Positions 1-5,340 of a DNA stretch of 48,265 nt are shown piece by piece. How positions within the stretch are numbered: the first letter of the stretch is position 1; every line of letters begins with the position of its first letter. The notes below the pieces were generated by a model. That model ran no database searches. It worked only from the letters and a program-made list of their open reading frames with translations, and was not told the origin of the DNA. Position numbers and translations under genes: made by a program. The DNA is from an uncultured Clostridia bacterium (lineage in GTDB: Bacteria; Bacillota; Clostridia; Christensenellales; Aristaeellaceae): contig CAMENN010000008.1 of the NCBI GenBank assembly GCA_945928315.1, positions 1 to 48,265 of the forward strand. The letters run 5' to 3'.

Positions 1-187
1 CGCTGCGCACAGCCTGCACAATGCGCTTGTATCCGGCGTTGTTCACCACGCTCTTGCCGAACTCGTTGCGGAAGGGCAGTCGCTTGCCCGCCACGTTCAG
101 CACGCAGACCTCGCCGGGCGCGAAGGTGCGCAGGCTGGCGCTCTTGCCGCTGCCGCTCTCGCCCATGATCATCACAATCTCCGCCAT
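1..187 (-). CDS. Phage P-loop ATPase (RecA/Sak4-like), partial
   Basis: The gene runs off the left edge, so only the first 62 residues are visible. A Walker A motif, GESGSGKS, lies at about residues 9-16, followed by an FAPGEVCVLNVAGK strand typical of phage RecA-like NTP-binding proteins found in early modules. Such proteins (Sak4 and relatives) act in phage recombination or replication. The start is supported by a GGAGG about 6 nt upstream. Its ATG overlaps the stop of the 50-aa gene upstream, so the two are translationally coupled. It is the last visible gene of the leftward early operon. The Sak4 assignment is an inference from the N-terminus and context only, because Walker B lies outside the window. 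Confidence 0.75.
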   Translation of the reverse strand, partial: MAEIVMIMGESGSGKSASLRTFAPGEVCVLNVAGKRLPFRNEFGKSVVNNAGYKRIVQAVRS

Positions 188-339
188 CAGGTATCCTCCT
201 CGTCCATTGGGTCGTAAAACGGGTCATACGGACCGTCCATATCCACGCGGCCACGGCTCGGAAAGAAGGGGATGTCCTCCTCGCACGCGCCGCAGCCGTC
301 GCATTCATTCTTCAGCCACAGGATGCAACGATACGCCAT
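187..339 (-). CDS. 50-aa phage protein with CxxCxxC motif
   Basis: This is a short frame translated as MAYRCILWLKNECDGCGACE followed by an acidic, aspartate-rich tail. Cysteines spaced CDGCGAC look like a metal-binding knuckle, but there are too few for a classic zinc ribbon, so any metal site may need dimerisation or the extra Cys5. The stop codon shares its last base with the start of the downstream ATPase gene, and the 5' end overlaps the upstream 83-aa gene by 35 nt. The tight packing and the coupled stop/start argue that it is a real gene. I do not recognise the family. Confidence 0.55.
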   Translation of the reverse strand: MAYRCILWLKNECDGCGACEEDIPFFPSRGRVDMDGPYDPFYDPMDEEDT

Positions 340-556
340 CCTCCGGCCTCCTCTCGAATCTCCTCTCGTATTTGTTCCTCAACTCGCGCGGAATCAGGTA
401 GTATTGGAACATGATCTCGTTCGCCACGCGCACCGCCTCGAAGAGGTTGAGCGCCGTGCCCTCCGGCACGACGCGGTTGCTCTCCATCCTCTCCATGATC
501 ATGGCGGCGTCATTGAGCGTCCTCCCGGCTCGCAGCGCTCTCCTGCGTCCGATCAT
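305..556 (-). CDS. Hypothetical phage protein (83 aa)
   Basis: This is a basic, mostly helical small protein with no recognisable domain. I chose the ATG at 556 because a GGAGGTG sits about 7 nt upstream; an upstream in-frame ATG at 583 has no comparable ribosome binding site and would lengthen the overlap. It overlaps the end of the preceding 112-aa gene by 47 nt and the start of the 50-aa gene by 35 nt, consistent with compact phage operon architecture. The sequence LNLFEAVRVANEIMFQYYLI suggests an amphipathic helical core. Function unknown. Confidence 0.55.
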   Translation of the reverse strand: MIGRRRALRAGRTLNDAAMIMERMESNRVVPEGTALNLFEAVRVANEIMFQYYLIPRELRNKYERRFERRPEDGVSLHPVAEE

Positions 557-848
557 TGCCCTGCACCTCCTTTTTGTAGTCATGCATGAACCGCTCGATC
601 ACGTTGTCACGCGCGAAGAAGTAGGTCGAACCATCCTCGCATTTCACAGGCTCCGGAACCTTTATGTCATAGAGCTCGTCCTGCATGTGATTGACCAGCT
701 CGTTCATCTCCTCCGGCAGAATGCGGTCCACCTGTGCCGTGCAGGTGAAAAGGATGTCGAATCGAGGTTTCTCTTCCACCGTGTCGAGGTATCCGCGCAG
801 CATCAGCGTCTCCCCCTCCAGAACGAAACTCCTCAGTTTAAGCGCCAT
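510..848 (-). CDS. Hypothetical phage early protein (112 aa)
   Basis: The N-terminal half reads as alternating beta strands (LRSFVLEGETLMLRGYLDTV, then RFDILFTCTAQV); the middle is acidic and helical (EEMNELVNHMQDEL) and the tail is probably disordered. The start has an AAGGTG ribosome binding site and overlaps the preceding gene by 11 nt, so translation is probably coupled to that 243-aa protein. The close coupling suggests that the two act together in phage replication or recombination, but this is inference. No family recognised. Confidence 0.6.
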   Translation of the reverse strand: MALKLRSFVLEGETLMLRGYLDTVEEKPRFDILFTCTAQVDRILPEEMNELVNHMQDELYDIKVPEPVKCEDGSTYFFARDNVIERFMHDYKKEVQGNDRTQESAASREDAQ

Positions 849-1569
849 GCCGCTTCACCTTCTCTTTCTCCTGATCGTCCACGCGCTCCCATGTGAAGCG
901 CCCGTAGCCTCCGTTGCGGAACTGGCCGATGCCGCGCAGCTCGCCGTAGTCAAGCGCCAGCTCGATGTCGTCAAAGGTGATGTTCGAGGAGACCTTGCTG
1001 CCGTTGTTGGGCAGCAGCGACACGCTGAATGTGATCTGCCACGGGTCCATGATCTGCTCGCTGGATGCCAGGCAGACGCGCTCGCCCTGCATCGTCATCG
1101 CGCGCAGCGGCCGCTCGCAGGGCTCCGCCGCCTCCGGGTCATCCTGCTTGATGGGGCTGCCGTCCTCACGGCAGATGGTGATCTTGCGCGGGGAGACGAA
1201 CACGAACTTGTCCACCTTGCCGCGCGGGGCCTTGATGCCCGTCTGCGCCGTCAGCGCCTCCAAAGAGCCCTTGATGAAGCCCTGCAGCTGGTAGTCAAGC
1301 AGCATCAGTCCGCCGCCGCATTCGTCGTTGGCCATGAAGACGGTCATCTTGTCCTGCTCCATGTCGCGCATGTACTGCGCTTCCTCCTCGATCGTACGCT
1401 GCGTCTGCGCGTCGATCTCGTTCTTGGGCATCGACTTGAACTTTTTGGCCCGCTCCTTCATTTCCTTCTGCATCAGGAACTGCGTGTAGAGCTCGTAGCT
1501 CGCCGGCCGGCTGCCCAGGATCGGCGTAAAGCCGGTCAGCCTGTAGGTCCTCGTTTCCATCTGGATCAT
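838..1569 (-). CDS. Phage early-module protein with C-terminal glycine-rich loop
   Basis: A 243-aa protein starting at 1569, where an AAGGAGGAC ribosome binding site precedes the ATG. The N-terminus reads MIQMETRTYRLTGFTPILGS; the middle has RAMTMQGERVCLASSE and DPWQITFSVSLLPN strands; the end has a glycine-rich segment GIGQFRNGGYGRF at residues 213-225. That segment resembles the C-terminal G-loop of RAMP-superfamily proteins (Cas5, Cas6, Cas7) in spacing (GxGxxRxxGxGR). This is motif resemblance only; no catalytic residue is identifiable. Position beside a P-loop ATPase suggests a role in DNA or RNA handling during early phage growth. It may equally be an unrelated beta-rich phage protein. 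Confidence 0.6.
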   Translation of the reverse strand: MIQMETRTYRLTGFTPILGSRPASYELYTQFLMQKEMKERAKKFKSMPKNEIDAQTQRTIEEEAQYMRDMEQDKMTVFMANDECGGGLMLLDYQLQGFIKGSLEALTAQTGIKAPRGKVDKFVFVSPRKITICREDGSPIKQDDPEAAEPCERPLRAMTMQGERVCLASSEQIMDPWQITFSVSLLPNNGSKVSSNITFDDIELALDYGELRGIGQFRNGGYGRFTWERVDDQEKEKVKRHGA

Positions 1570-1599
1570 GGTTCGTCCTCCTTGTGTGTCGTTGTGTGT

Positions 1600-2603
1600 C
1601 GTTTTATCGCGCCCACGCGCCTCCGTTTCAGCGGTATGCAATTCCGCAGCATTTCAGTGGAACGCCACGCTGTCGCAAAGCTTCGCCGATCCATTCCATC
1701 GCTCGTTCTTTGCTTTTCTCATCCGAGCTTCACCGCTGCTTTGCCTGTCTTATCGCTGCGTAACCAGTGCACAGCCAGGCCATGCCCGCGCCGTTCCAAG
1801 CTTGCTTCGCAATTCCCTTCCTTCGCTTTTCGCCGCTTCGACTCGCCTTGCTCATCCTTCGCCAATCGTAGCTCACGTAGCTATTCCGTTGCGAGTCATT
1901 GCGTTACATTGCATATCCGCCGCCATGCATTCCCATGTGCCGCATTCCCATTGCGTCTCAATCCATTCTAAGCTGTTCCGTGTCTGTTCCGTGCAAATCA
2001 GAGCCGATCATTGCCTTTCCACTGCCTTTCTGATGATTGCGTCGCCACGCCGTAGCTTTTCTTGGATTTGTTTTGCAGTTCCTTCGCTGCTCATTGCGAA
2101 GCTCATCTCCGGCGTGCTATGCCTTCGCACTGCCTTGTCAATCTTCGCTAAGCTGATCCCCTGCTTTTCTGCGCGTCGCTCACCGGCGCCGCCATATGCA
2201 ATTCAGATCCAGTGCTGCGTTCTTCCTTCCAAAGCGCCACTTCCGCGAAGCTGTGCTTCGCATTGCCTTGCATGTGCGTAGCAATTCACTTCTCCACACT
2301 GCTTTTCATCCGCATATCATATCAGCTTCATGCTTGTCCAGGCCTTTGCAGATCGCTTCGCTCCTGATCGGTGCCGTTCCTGTGCATCTTTGTTCGACTT
2401 ATTGCATTTCATATCATCCGCAGTTCGCTTCAGATCCCTGCTCATCCAAGCCTTTGCAGTTCGTGTTCTTCCTCATCGGTGCGGTGCTGTACCTTTGCAT
2501 TTCGCATTTCCATGCCGGGCTATCCTTCCGCCATGCTCCGCAAAACGCTGCTTTCCTGTGCCGTGCTTCGTTTCTCAGCGTTTCTCTGCATTTCCACTGC
2601 GGT
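1600..2603. repeat. About 1 kb low-complexity purine/pyrimidine-biased region
   Basis: This stretch between two leftward genes has no convincing gene. The minus strand consists of endlessly varied short words such as GCGAAG, GCAATG, GCAACG, GGAATG and AAAGG; the plus strand has the complements (CTTCGC, CATTGC, TTCC). Exact tandem copies are absent, so it is a degenerate word array rather than a simple repeat. Small palindromes occur, for example GCGAAGC-TGT-GCTTCGC at 2245-2261. Open frames on the plus strand arise because the composition is poor in stop codons; they lack ribosome binding sites and give no protein-like sequence. Its polarity matches the leftward operon, so it would be transcribed as a long purine-rich leader or spacer. 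Confidence 0.7.
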
Positions 2604-2915
2604 TCACGGGCCTGCTCTGCTCTCGTTTGCTCCGCTGTGCTCCCGCACAAAGCGCCGCACATCCGCCGTCGGGCACCGGGCGTTCATCGCCGCCTCCCTG
2701 GGCAACGCGTTAAGGCGCATGTACATCACCTGTTTGTTCAAGTACATCCCGTCGGATTCGCGGACCATGCGCTTTTCGTCCTCGTGGACCATAATCCGGA
2801 TCTTCGATCCGAGCCGTAGCGCCTCGCGCACATCCTTCACGCGGATGTACACGTCTCCGTCGATCTCGCAGATCCTGGCCCGGCTTAGCCGGTCGTATGC
2901 GTCGTGGTAGATCAT
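2604..2915 (-). CDS. Hypothetical phage protein (103 aa)
   Basis: A mixed alpha/beta protein beginning MIYHDAYDRLSRARICEIDG. The segment GDVYIRVKDVREALRLGSKI reads like a beta hairpin followed by a helix, reminiscent of small phage-encoded DNA-binding or antirepressor N-terminal domains, but I cannot name a family. The ATG overlaps the stop of the upstream 67-aa gene by 4 nt and has a GGAGGG ribosome binding site. The C-terminal 15 or so residues run into the low-complexity DNA downstream, so the true end of the ancestral protein may be earlier. Part of the leftward early operon. Confidence 0.55.
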   Translation of the reverse strand: MIYHDAYDRLSRARICEIDGDVYIRVKDVREALRLGSKIRIMVHEDEKRMVRESDGMYLNKQVMYMRLNALPREAAMNARCPTADVRRFVREHSGANESRAGP

Positions 2916-3115
2916 GCGGCCCTCCTGTATCGCACGCGCATGCGCTGGCTGCGCAGCCTTGCAAGGTGCGCGTCCGTGCGCATCGCCGCGGCCGTCGCCC
3001 GGCGCAGTACCTCGCGCTCGCGCTCCGACTGCATCAGGGCCGAAGCCTTCCAGCAGAAGTACGCCATCAGCGCGGCGGCTGCCGCCAGCTGAATCACGAT
3101 CAGGATCTTCATCAT
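2912..3115 (-). CDS. Small single-pass membrane protein (67 aa)
   Basis: The N-terminal 25 residues (MMKILIVIQLAAAAALMAYF) form one hydrophobic segment; the remainder is strongly basic and helical (REREVLRRATAAAMRTDAHL). It could be an anchored cytoplasmic coiled coil. It overlaps by 4 nt with both neighbours (ATGA type on each side), so it is locked into translation with the HTH gene upstream and the 103-aa gene downstream. Function unknown. Confidence 0.55.
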   Translation of the reverse strand: MMKILIVIQLAAAAALMAYFCWKASALMQSEREREVLRRATAAAMRTDAHLARLRSQRMRVRYRRAA

Positions 3116-3396
3116 GCCATTTTCACCTCCTCCATGCTGAGCATCGGGTTATAGGGCACCCCATGCTTTTCAAACAGAAGCACCAGCCGGCGCTCGTGTT
3201 CCTTCGTCATAAGGCCGGGATCCCGCTTCCAGTGCGAAATCGTCGGCTGGCTCACGCCTATCGCCCGCGCGATCTGATCCTGCGTAAGTCCGGTTATGGC
3301 CTTGAAAATATCAAGCTGCTGGGCGTAGCGCCTGTCCGCCTCTTTCCATCTGGCGGCGTTTTGCGCGCTTTCTCCCAGTGGTCTTACCTTGGGCAT
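3112..3396 (-). CDS. XRE-family helix-turn-helix protein
   Basis: A 94-aa protein with a Cro/C1-type HTH at about residues 33-58: ITGLTQDQIARAIGVSQPTI followed by SHWKRDP. It is the first gene of the leftward early operon, so it probably acts as an early or Cro-like regulator. The N-terminus is basic and rich in Ala, and the C-terminal 30 residues probably form the dimer interface. The start has GGGGGAAA upstream. The ATG at 3396 coincides with the -35 hexamer of a convincing rightward promoter (3396-3424), so binding near its own start could switch between the two directions. Confidence 0.75.
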   Translation of the reverse strand: MPKVRPLGESAQNAARWKEADRRYAQQLDIFKAITGLTQDQIARAIGVSQPTISHWKRDPGLMTKEHERRLVLLFEKHGVPYNPMLSMEEVKMA

Positions 3397-3424
3397 TGCA
3401 TTTCCCCCGTTTCTGTGCTATACT
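3396..3424 (+). promoter_or_regulatory. Rightward promoter overlapping the HTH gene start
   Basis: TTGCAT at 3396-3401 and TATACT at 3419-3424 are separated by 17 bp. The promoter points away from the HTH gene towards a short segment that ends in a rho-independent terminator. Confidence 0.65.
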
Positions 3425-3430
3425 CTAGGT

Positions 3431-3502
3431 GGATGTTATCCTTGTGTGTTGTGGAGTCCATCCCCCTTGCCCGCGCAGTTCCAGCTGCGCGGGCCTTTTG
3501 TT
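3431..3502 (+). ncRNA. Candidate small RNA of about 70 nt
   Basis: The promoter at 3396-3424 would start RNA near base 3431, and a strong terminator (stem 3469-3478 with 3485-3494, followed by CTTTTGTT) would end it at about 3502. No credible reading frame with a ribosome binding site lies between. The 5' part could form a small GGATGTTATCC stem. The RNA would be divergent from the HTH early operon and complementary to the end of the 37-aa gene and the leader of the HTH mRNA. The existence of the RNA is inferred from its promoter and terminator. Confidence 0.45.
3469..3502 (+). terminator. Rho-independent terminator
   Basis: A perfect 10-bp stem GCCCGCGCAG / CTGCGCGGGC with a 6-nt loop is followed by CTTTTGTT on the plus strand. 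The minus strand has no T-run after the stem, so it acts rightward. Confidence 0.75.
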
Positions 3503-3614
3503 ATGCGTGAATCCATCTGGCCTGGTAGAGGATGCGTCCCCGCGCCGAGCAGATAATGGTGAGAGTGCCCGGCGAGGAGCGTTTGCTGTAGTCGATCTCG
3601 ATGTGGTGAATCAT
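3501..3614 (-). CDS. 37-aa phage peptide
   Basis: A short frame beginning MIHHIEIDYSKRSSPGTLTI and ending ARWIHA. It is supported by a strong GGAGGAGG ribosome binding site about 6 nt before the ATG. It reads as a beta-hairpin micro-protein with charged surface. It lies upstream of the HTH gene on the same strand and could be the first cistron of a longer leftward transcript. Its stop codon lies in the T-run of the opposing terminator. Function unknown. Confidence 0.45.
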   Translation of the reverse strand: MIHHIEIDYSKRSSPGTLTIICSARGRILYQARWIHA

Positions 3615-3629
3615 GGGTCGCCTCCTCCG

Positions 3630-3638
3630 TGGTATAAT
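3630..3638 (+). promoter_or_regulatory. Extended -10 promoter
   Basis: TGGTATAAT is a perfect extended -10 element (TGn plus TATAAT) 24 nt before the ATG of the 133-aa gene. No good -35 is visible at 17 bp. Confidence 0.6.
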
Positions 3639-3662
3639 GGGTCAAAAGGAAGTGTGTGCTTC

Positions 3663-4064
3663 ATGACAGATCTTCAATATACCGTTCTCCGGAAGGTGCG
3701 GGATAACCAGCCCTGCCCGGATGAACTGTTTACCGGTAATGAGCTGCTCATCCTGGGCACATGCGCCAGCGAGCGCTGGGTGCGCTGGACGCGGGAGAAG
3801 CTGCTCATTGTCATGACCTCACGGGGGGACACCGCGCTGCTGGAACATGAGAGCCAGCTTCAGCAGCAGGCAGAGCAGCGCGCCCGAGAAGAAGCCGCGC
3901 GCAAAGCGCGCGATCAGGCCGAGGAGAAGCGATGGCGTCAGGATGCCCGGCGCTCTTGGGCGCAGTTCTGGCTGGGCGCGCTCTTCGGCCTGATCGGCTT
4001 CGCCGCCGGCGTCGCCGTGGAGCACTGGTTTTCTGTGCTGGAGCTTCTTCTTGCTTTTTTCTGA
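3663..4064 (+). CDS. Coiled-coil protein with C-terminal membrane anchor (133 aa)
   Basis: The first 60 residues appear globular (MTDLQYTVLRKVRDNQPCPD onwards). Residues about 60-100 form a charged coiled coil rich in Gln, Glu, Ala and Arg (QQQAEQRAREEAARKARDQA), and residues about 103-133 are hydrophobic (WLGALFGLIGFAAGVAVEHW, then FSVLELLLAFF). The protein is therefore probably tail-anchored with its helix in the cytoplasm. It has its own extended -10 promoter and is transcribed against the early operon, as expected of a gene expressed in the lysogen. The family is not recognised; a superinfection-exclusion or other cargo role is inference. Confidence 0.6.
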   Translation: MTDLQYTVLRKVRDNQPCPDELFTGNELLILGTCASERWVRWTREKLLIVMTSRGDTALLEHESQLQQQAEQRAREEAARKARDQAEEKRWRQDARRSWAQFWLGALFGLIGFAAGVAVEHWFSVLELLLAFF

Positions 4065-4091
4065 CATGGTTCTTCCTGCTTTCCCCGGTGT

Positions 4092-4114
4092 TCATCCCGC
4101 GAACGATCAGCATG
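4092..4114. repeat. Inverted repeat, left arm (23 bp)
   Basis: This arm begins TCATCCCGCGAACG and is the exact reverse complement of 4286-4308, with 171 bp between the arms. It is too distant for a simple terminator. It could be a recombination or protein-binding site. Confidence 0.85.
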
Positions 4115-4285
4115 TGCAAATCTTTATAAATGACATCTGTATCGCAAAATGAAACGTCTTTATCCGGTTCGACGACTCAAACGTCGACGGAAGTTAAGAA
4201 TTTCTACGCAGCTTCATTCGTAGTTGCGATATGGCGGCCTTTGCCGCCGGACTGCGATCCAACCACTCGCAGCTTTTTCTTGCCT

Positions 4286-4308
4286 CATGCTGATCGTTCG
4301 CGGGATGA
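4286..4308. repeat. Inverted repeat, right arm (23 bp)
   Basis: Exact reverse complement of 4092-4114. A third, shorter copy of TCATCCCG occurs at about 4319, so this arm can also form a small local hairpin. Confidence 0.85.
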
Positions 4309-4348
4309 TGGTTTGTCAGTCATCCCGTTGCGTCCTCATCCCCAAGAA

Positions 4349-4357
4349 TGGTATAAT
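4349..4357 (+). promoter_or_regulatory. Extended -10 promoter
   Basis: TGGTATAAT again, identical to the element at 3630-3638, placed 21 nt before a GTG start that has an AAGGTGG ribosome binding site. Confidence 0.55.
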
Positions 4358-4378
4358 CATTCTGAAGGTGGTGTTTCT

Positions 4379-4981
4379 GTGAATCTCTCTCTGCTCATTT
4401 CCGTCTGTTCTCTGGCGCTTTCCGTATTCGTTGCCTTTTCAAGCTGGAAGGAAAAGCGCGTCAGGCTCAAGGCCCGTCTTTCCGCGTTTGTCCTTGTCCC
4501 GGATGAGGTCACCAGCAGCACATGGGCCGGTCTGGTCGTAACCATTCAGAATCTGTCAGCCCGCTATTGTGAAATACATGGCGGATGTCTTGAAACAGGT
4601 AGAGGTTCACGTCATGGTCTATCTTCGTGTTGTGAAATGCAAAGCTCCCGCGAAGCTGGGAAAGAAGCAGCAGATCGGTTTCGGAAAGTGCCCTCTGCGC
4701 TTCAAACAGACTTTCCAATACCTCTCGCTCCATACAGGGCGCGTAAAATGTTGCTCTGGGTCTGTCTTGATAGAGAAGACGGACTTCAAAGCTTTCTGGC
4801 GTCCCGGCTTTGCGCGTCCAACACCGTGTGCAGAACGGAAGCCTTCCCCAGGTCATTCCCTTCTTCTCTTCCCTTCTCAGGAAGTCAGAGAACGCGTCTT
4901 TCCCTCCGGCTTTCCTGTAACGCCGGCATGTCAAGGGTGAATCTCTGCGTTCCGCCTCACCTTGACTATCTGGATCTTTGA
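4379..4981 (+). CDS. Membrane-anchored hypothetical protein (200 aa, GTG start)
   Basis: A GTG start with an AAGGTGG ribosome binding site gives the N-terminus MNLSLLISVCSLALSVFVAF, one transmembrane segment, then a basic linker (SSWKEKRVRLKARL) and a beta-rich domain (FVLVPDEV, WAGLVVTIQNLS). Later segments such as PIPLAPYRARKMLLWVCLD fit a soluble domain with PIxLxPY motifs seen in small prophage-borne membrane proteins. The last 60 residues look less protein-like (Ser/Arg/Cys rich), so the 3' end may be frameshifted or degraded. A 188-aa frame on the opposite strand was judged less likely because this frame has a promoter and ribosome binding site. Function unknown. Confidence 0.45.
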   Translation: MNLSLLISVCSLALSVFVAFSSWKEKRVRLKARLSAFVLVPDEVTSSTWAGLVVTIQNLSARYCEIHGGCLETGRGSRHGLSSCCEMQSSREAGKEAADRFRKVPSALQTDFPIPLAPYRARKMLLWVCLDREDGLQSFLASRLCASNTVCRTEAFPRSFPSSLPFSGSQRTRLSLRLSCNAGMSRVNLCVPPHLDYLDL

Positions 4982-5013
4982 CCCGGAACCCGTACCGGTC
5001 AATGCGGATGGTA

Positions 5014-5172
5014 TCACGCTCCTTTCTGTTCCGCGCTGAGTCCGCGCTCGATGAGCATGCGGAGGATTTCTGCAACAGACGAGCGGCAATACTCGTCAGT
5101 CTTCCGTATCTCCATGACCTTCCTTTCCATTTCGGGGGTCAGGGATACGCTGATCCTTCTGCAATTTGTCAT
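5014..5172 (-). CDS. Small ribbon-helix-helix repressor (Arc/CopG type)
   Basis: A 52-aa protein. MTNCRRISVSLTPEMERKVM forms the beta strand and first helix, and SSVAEILRMLIERGL the second helix, the classic RHH fold that binds DNA as a dimer through its paired beta strands. The start is fixed by AGGAGG 5 nt upstream. It is divergent from the RHH-S24 repressor and has a near-consensus promoter whose spacer is itself an operator palindrome. Its position and size make it the likely Cro-like partner of the switch. The similarity of its helix 2 (LIERGL) to that of the opposing repressor suggests shared sites. Confidence 0.85.
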   Translation of the reverse strand: MTNCRRISVSLTPEMERKVMEIRKTDEYCRSSVAEILRMLIERGLSAEQKGA

Positions 5173-5189
5173 ATAAACCTCCTTTCTAG

Positions 5190-5206
5190 GTGCACCACTC
5201 GTGCAC
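5190..5206. promoter_or_regulatory. Operator O1 (17-bp palindrome)
   Basis: GTGCACCACTCGTGCAC, a near palindrome lying between the leftward promoter and the RHH gene start. It shares its design (GTGnACC-n3-GGTnCAC-like arms) with O2 and O3. Confidence 0.75.
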
Positions 5207-5217
5207 CGTGTGCCCTC

Positions 5218-5246
5218 ATTATAGTGCACCACTGGTTCACCGTCAA
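5218..5246 (-). promoter_or_regulatory. Leftward promoter of the RHH gene
   Basis: On the minus strand TTGACG (5246-5241) and TATAAT (5223-5218) are spaced by exactly 17 bp. The spacer is operator O2 from end to end. Confidence 0.85.
5224..5240. promoter_or_regulatory. Operator O2 (17-bp palindrome) inside the leftward promoter
   Basis: GTGCACCACTGGTTCAC, symmetric as GTGnACCAnTGGTnCAC. It fills the 17-bp gap between the -35 and -10 hexamers, so a bound repressor would exclude RNA polymerase. Confidence 0.8.
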
Positions 5247-5289
5247 GGGGTTTTAAGAAATTTTCGCGCAATTTTCTTTCTGGTGCACC

Positions 5290-5318
5290 TTTACACCAGT
5301 GATGCACTATGTTATAAT
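5290..5318 (+). promoter_or_regulatory. Rightward promoter of the RHH-S24 repressor
   Basis: TTTACA at 5290-5295 and TATAAT at 5313-5318 with a 17-bp spacer, 22 nt before the repressor ATG. The spacer contains operator O3. Confidence 0.8.
5291..5307. promoter_or_regulatory. Operator O3 (weaker 17-bp palindrome)
   Basis: TTACACCAGTGATGCAC keeps the ACCAnTGAT core and one GCAC arm of O2, so it looks like a lower-affinity copy. A further GGTGCACC block abuts it at 5282-5289. It suggests autoregulation of the repressor gene. Confidence 0.6.
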
Positions 5319-5340
5319 GAATCAGAAAGGAGGCGAAATC

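Larger units (their letters stand above)
4065..4378. other. Gene-free interval with inverted repeat
   Basis: No credible gene in this 314-bp gap. It holds the perfect 23-bp inverted repeat described separately and, at its right end, the extended -10 promoter of the next gene. A stretch at 4240-4285 resembles the 3' end of the preceding membrane-protein gene (FAAG-like codons, then AGCTTTTTCTTGC), so it may be the remains of a duplicated gene. Confidence 0.5.

Noticed and set aside
1568-2910. Several overlapping plus-strand frames in the low-complexity region
   Set aside because: Cys/Ser/Phe/Leu-rich translations simply reflect TTCGC and CATTGC words; no ribosome binding sites and no conserved-looking sequence.
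4509-5075. 188-codon minus-strand frame opposite the 200-aa cargo gene
   Set aside because: No ribosome binding site, and it overlaps the RHH gene; the plus strand has both promoter and ribosome binding site. Not fully excluded, because the plus-strand 3' end also looks degraded.
5173-5340. CRISPR-like or iteron reading of the GTGCAC repeats
   Set aside because: The repeats are short palindromes placed on promoter elements and irregularly spaced; they are better explained as operators.
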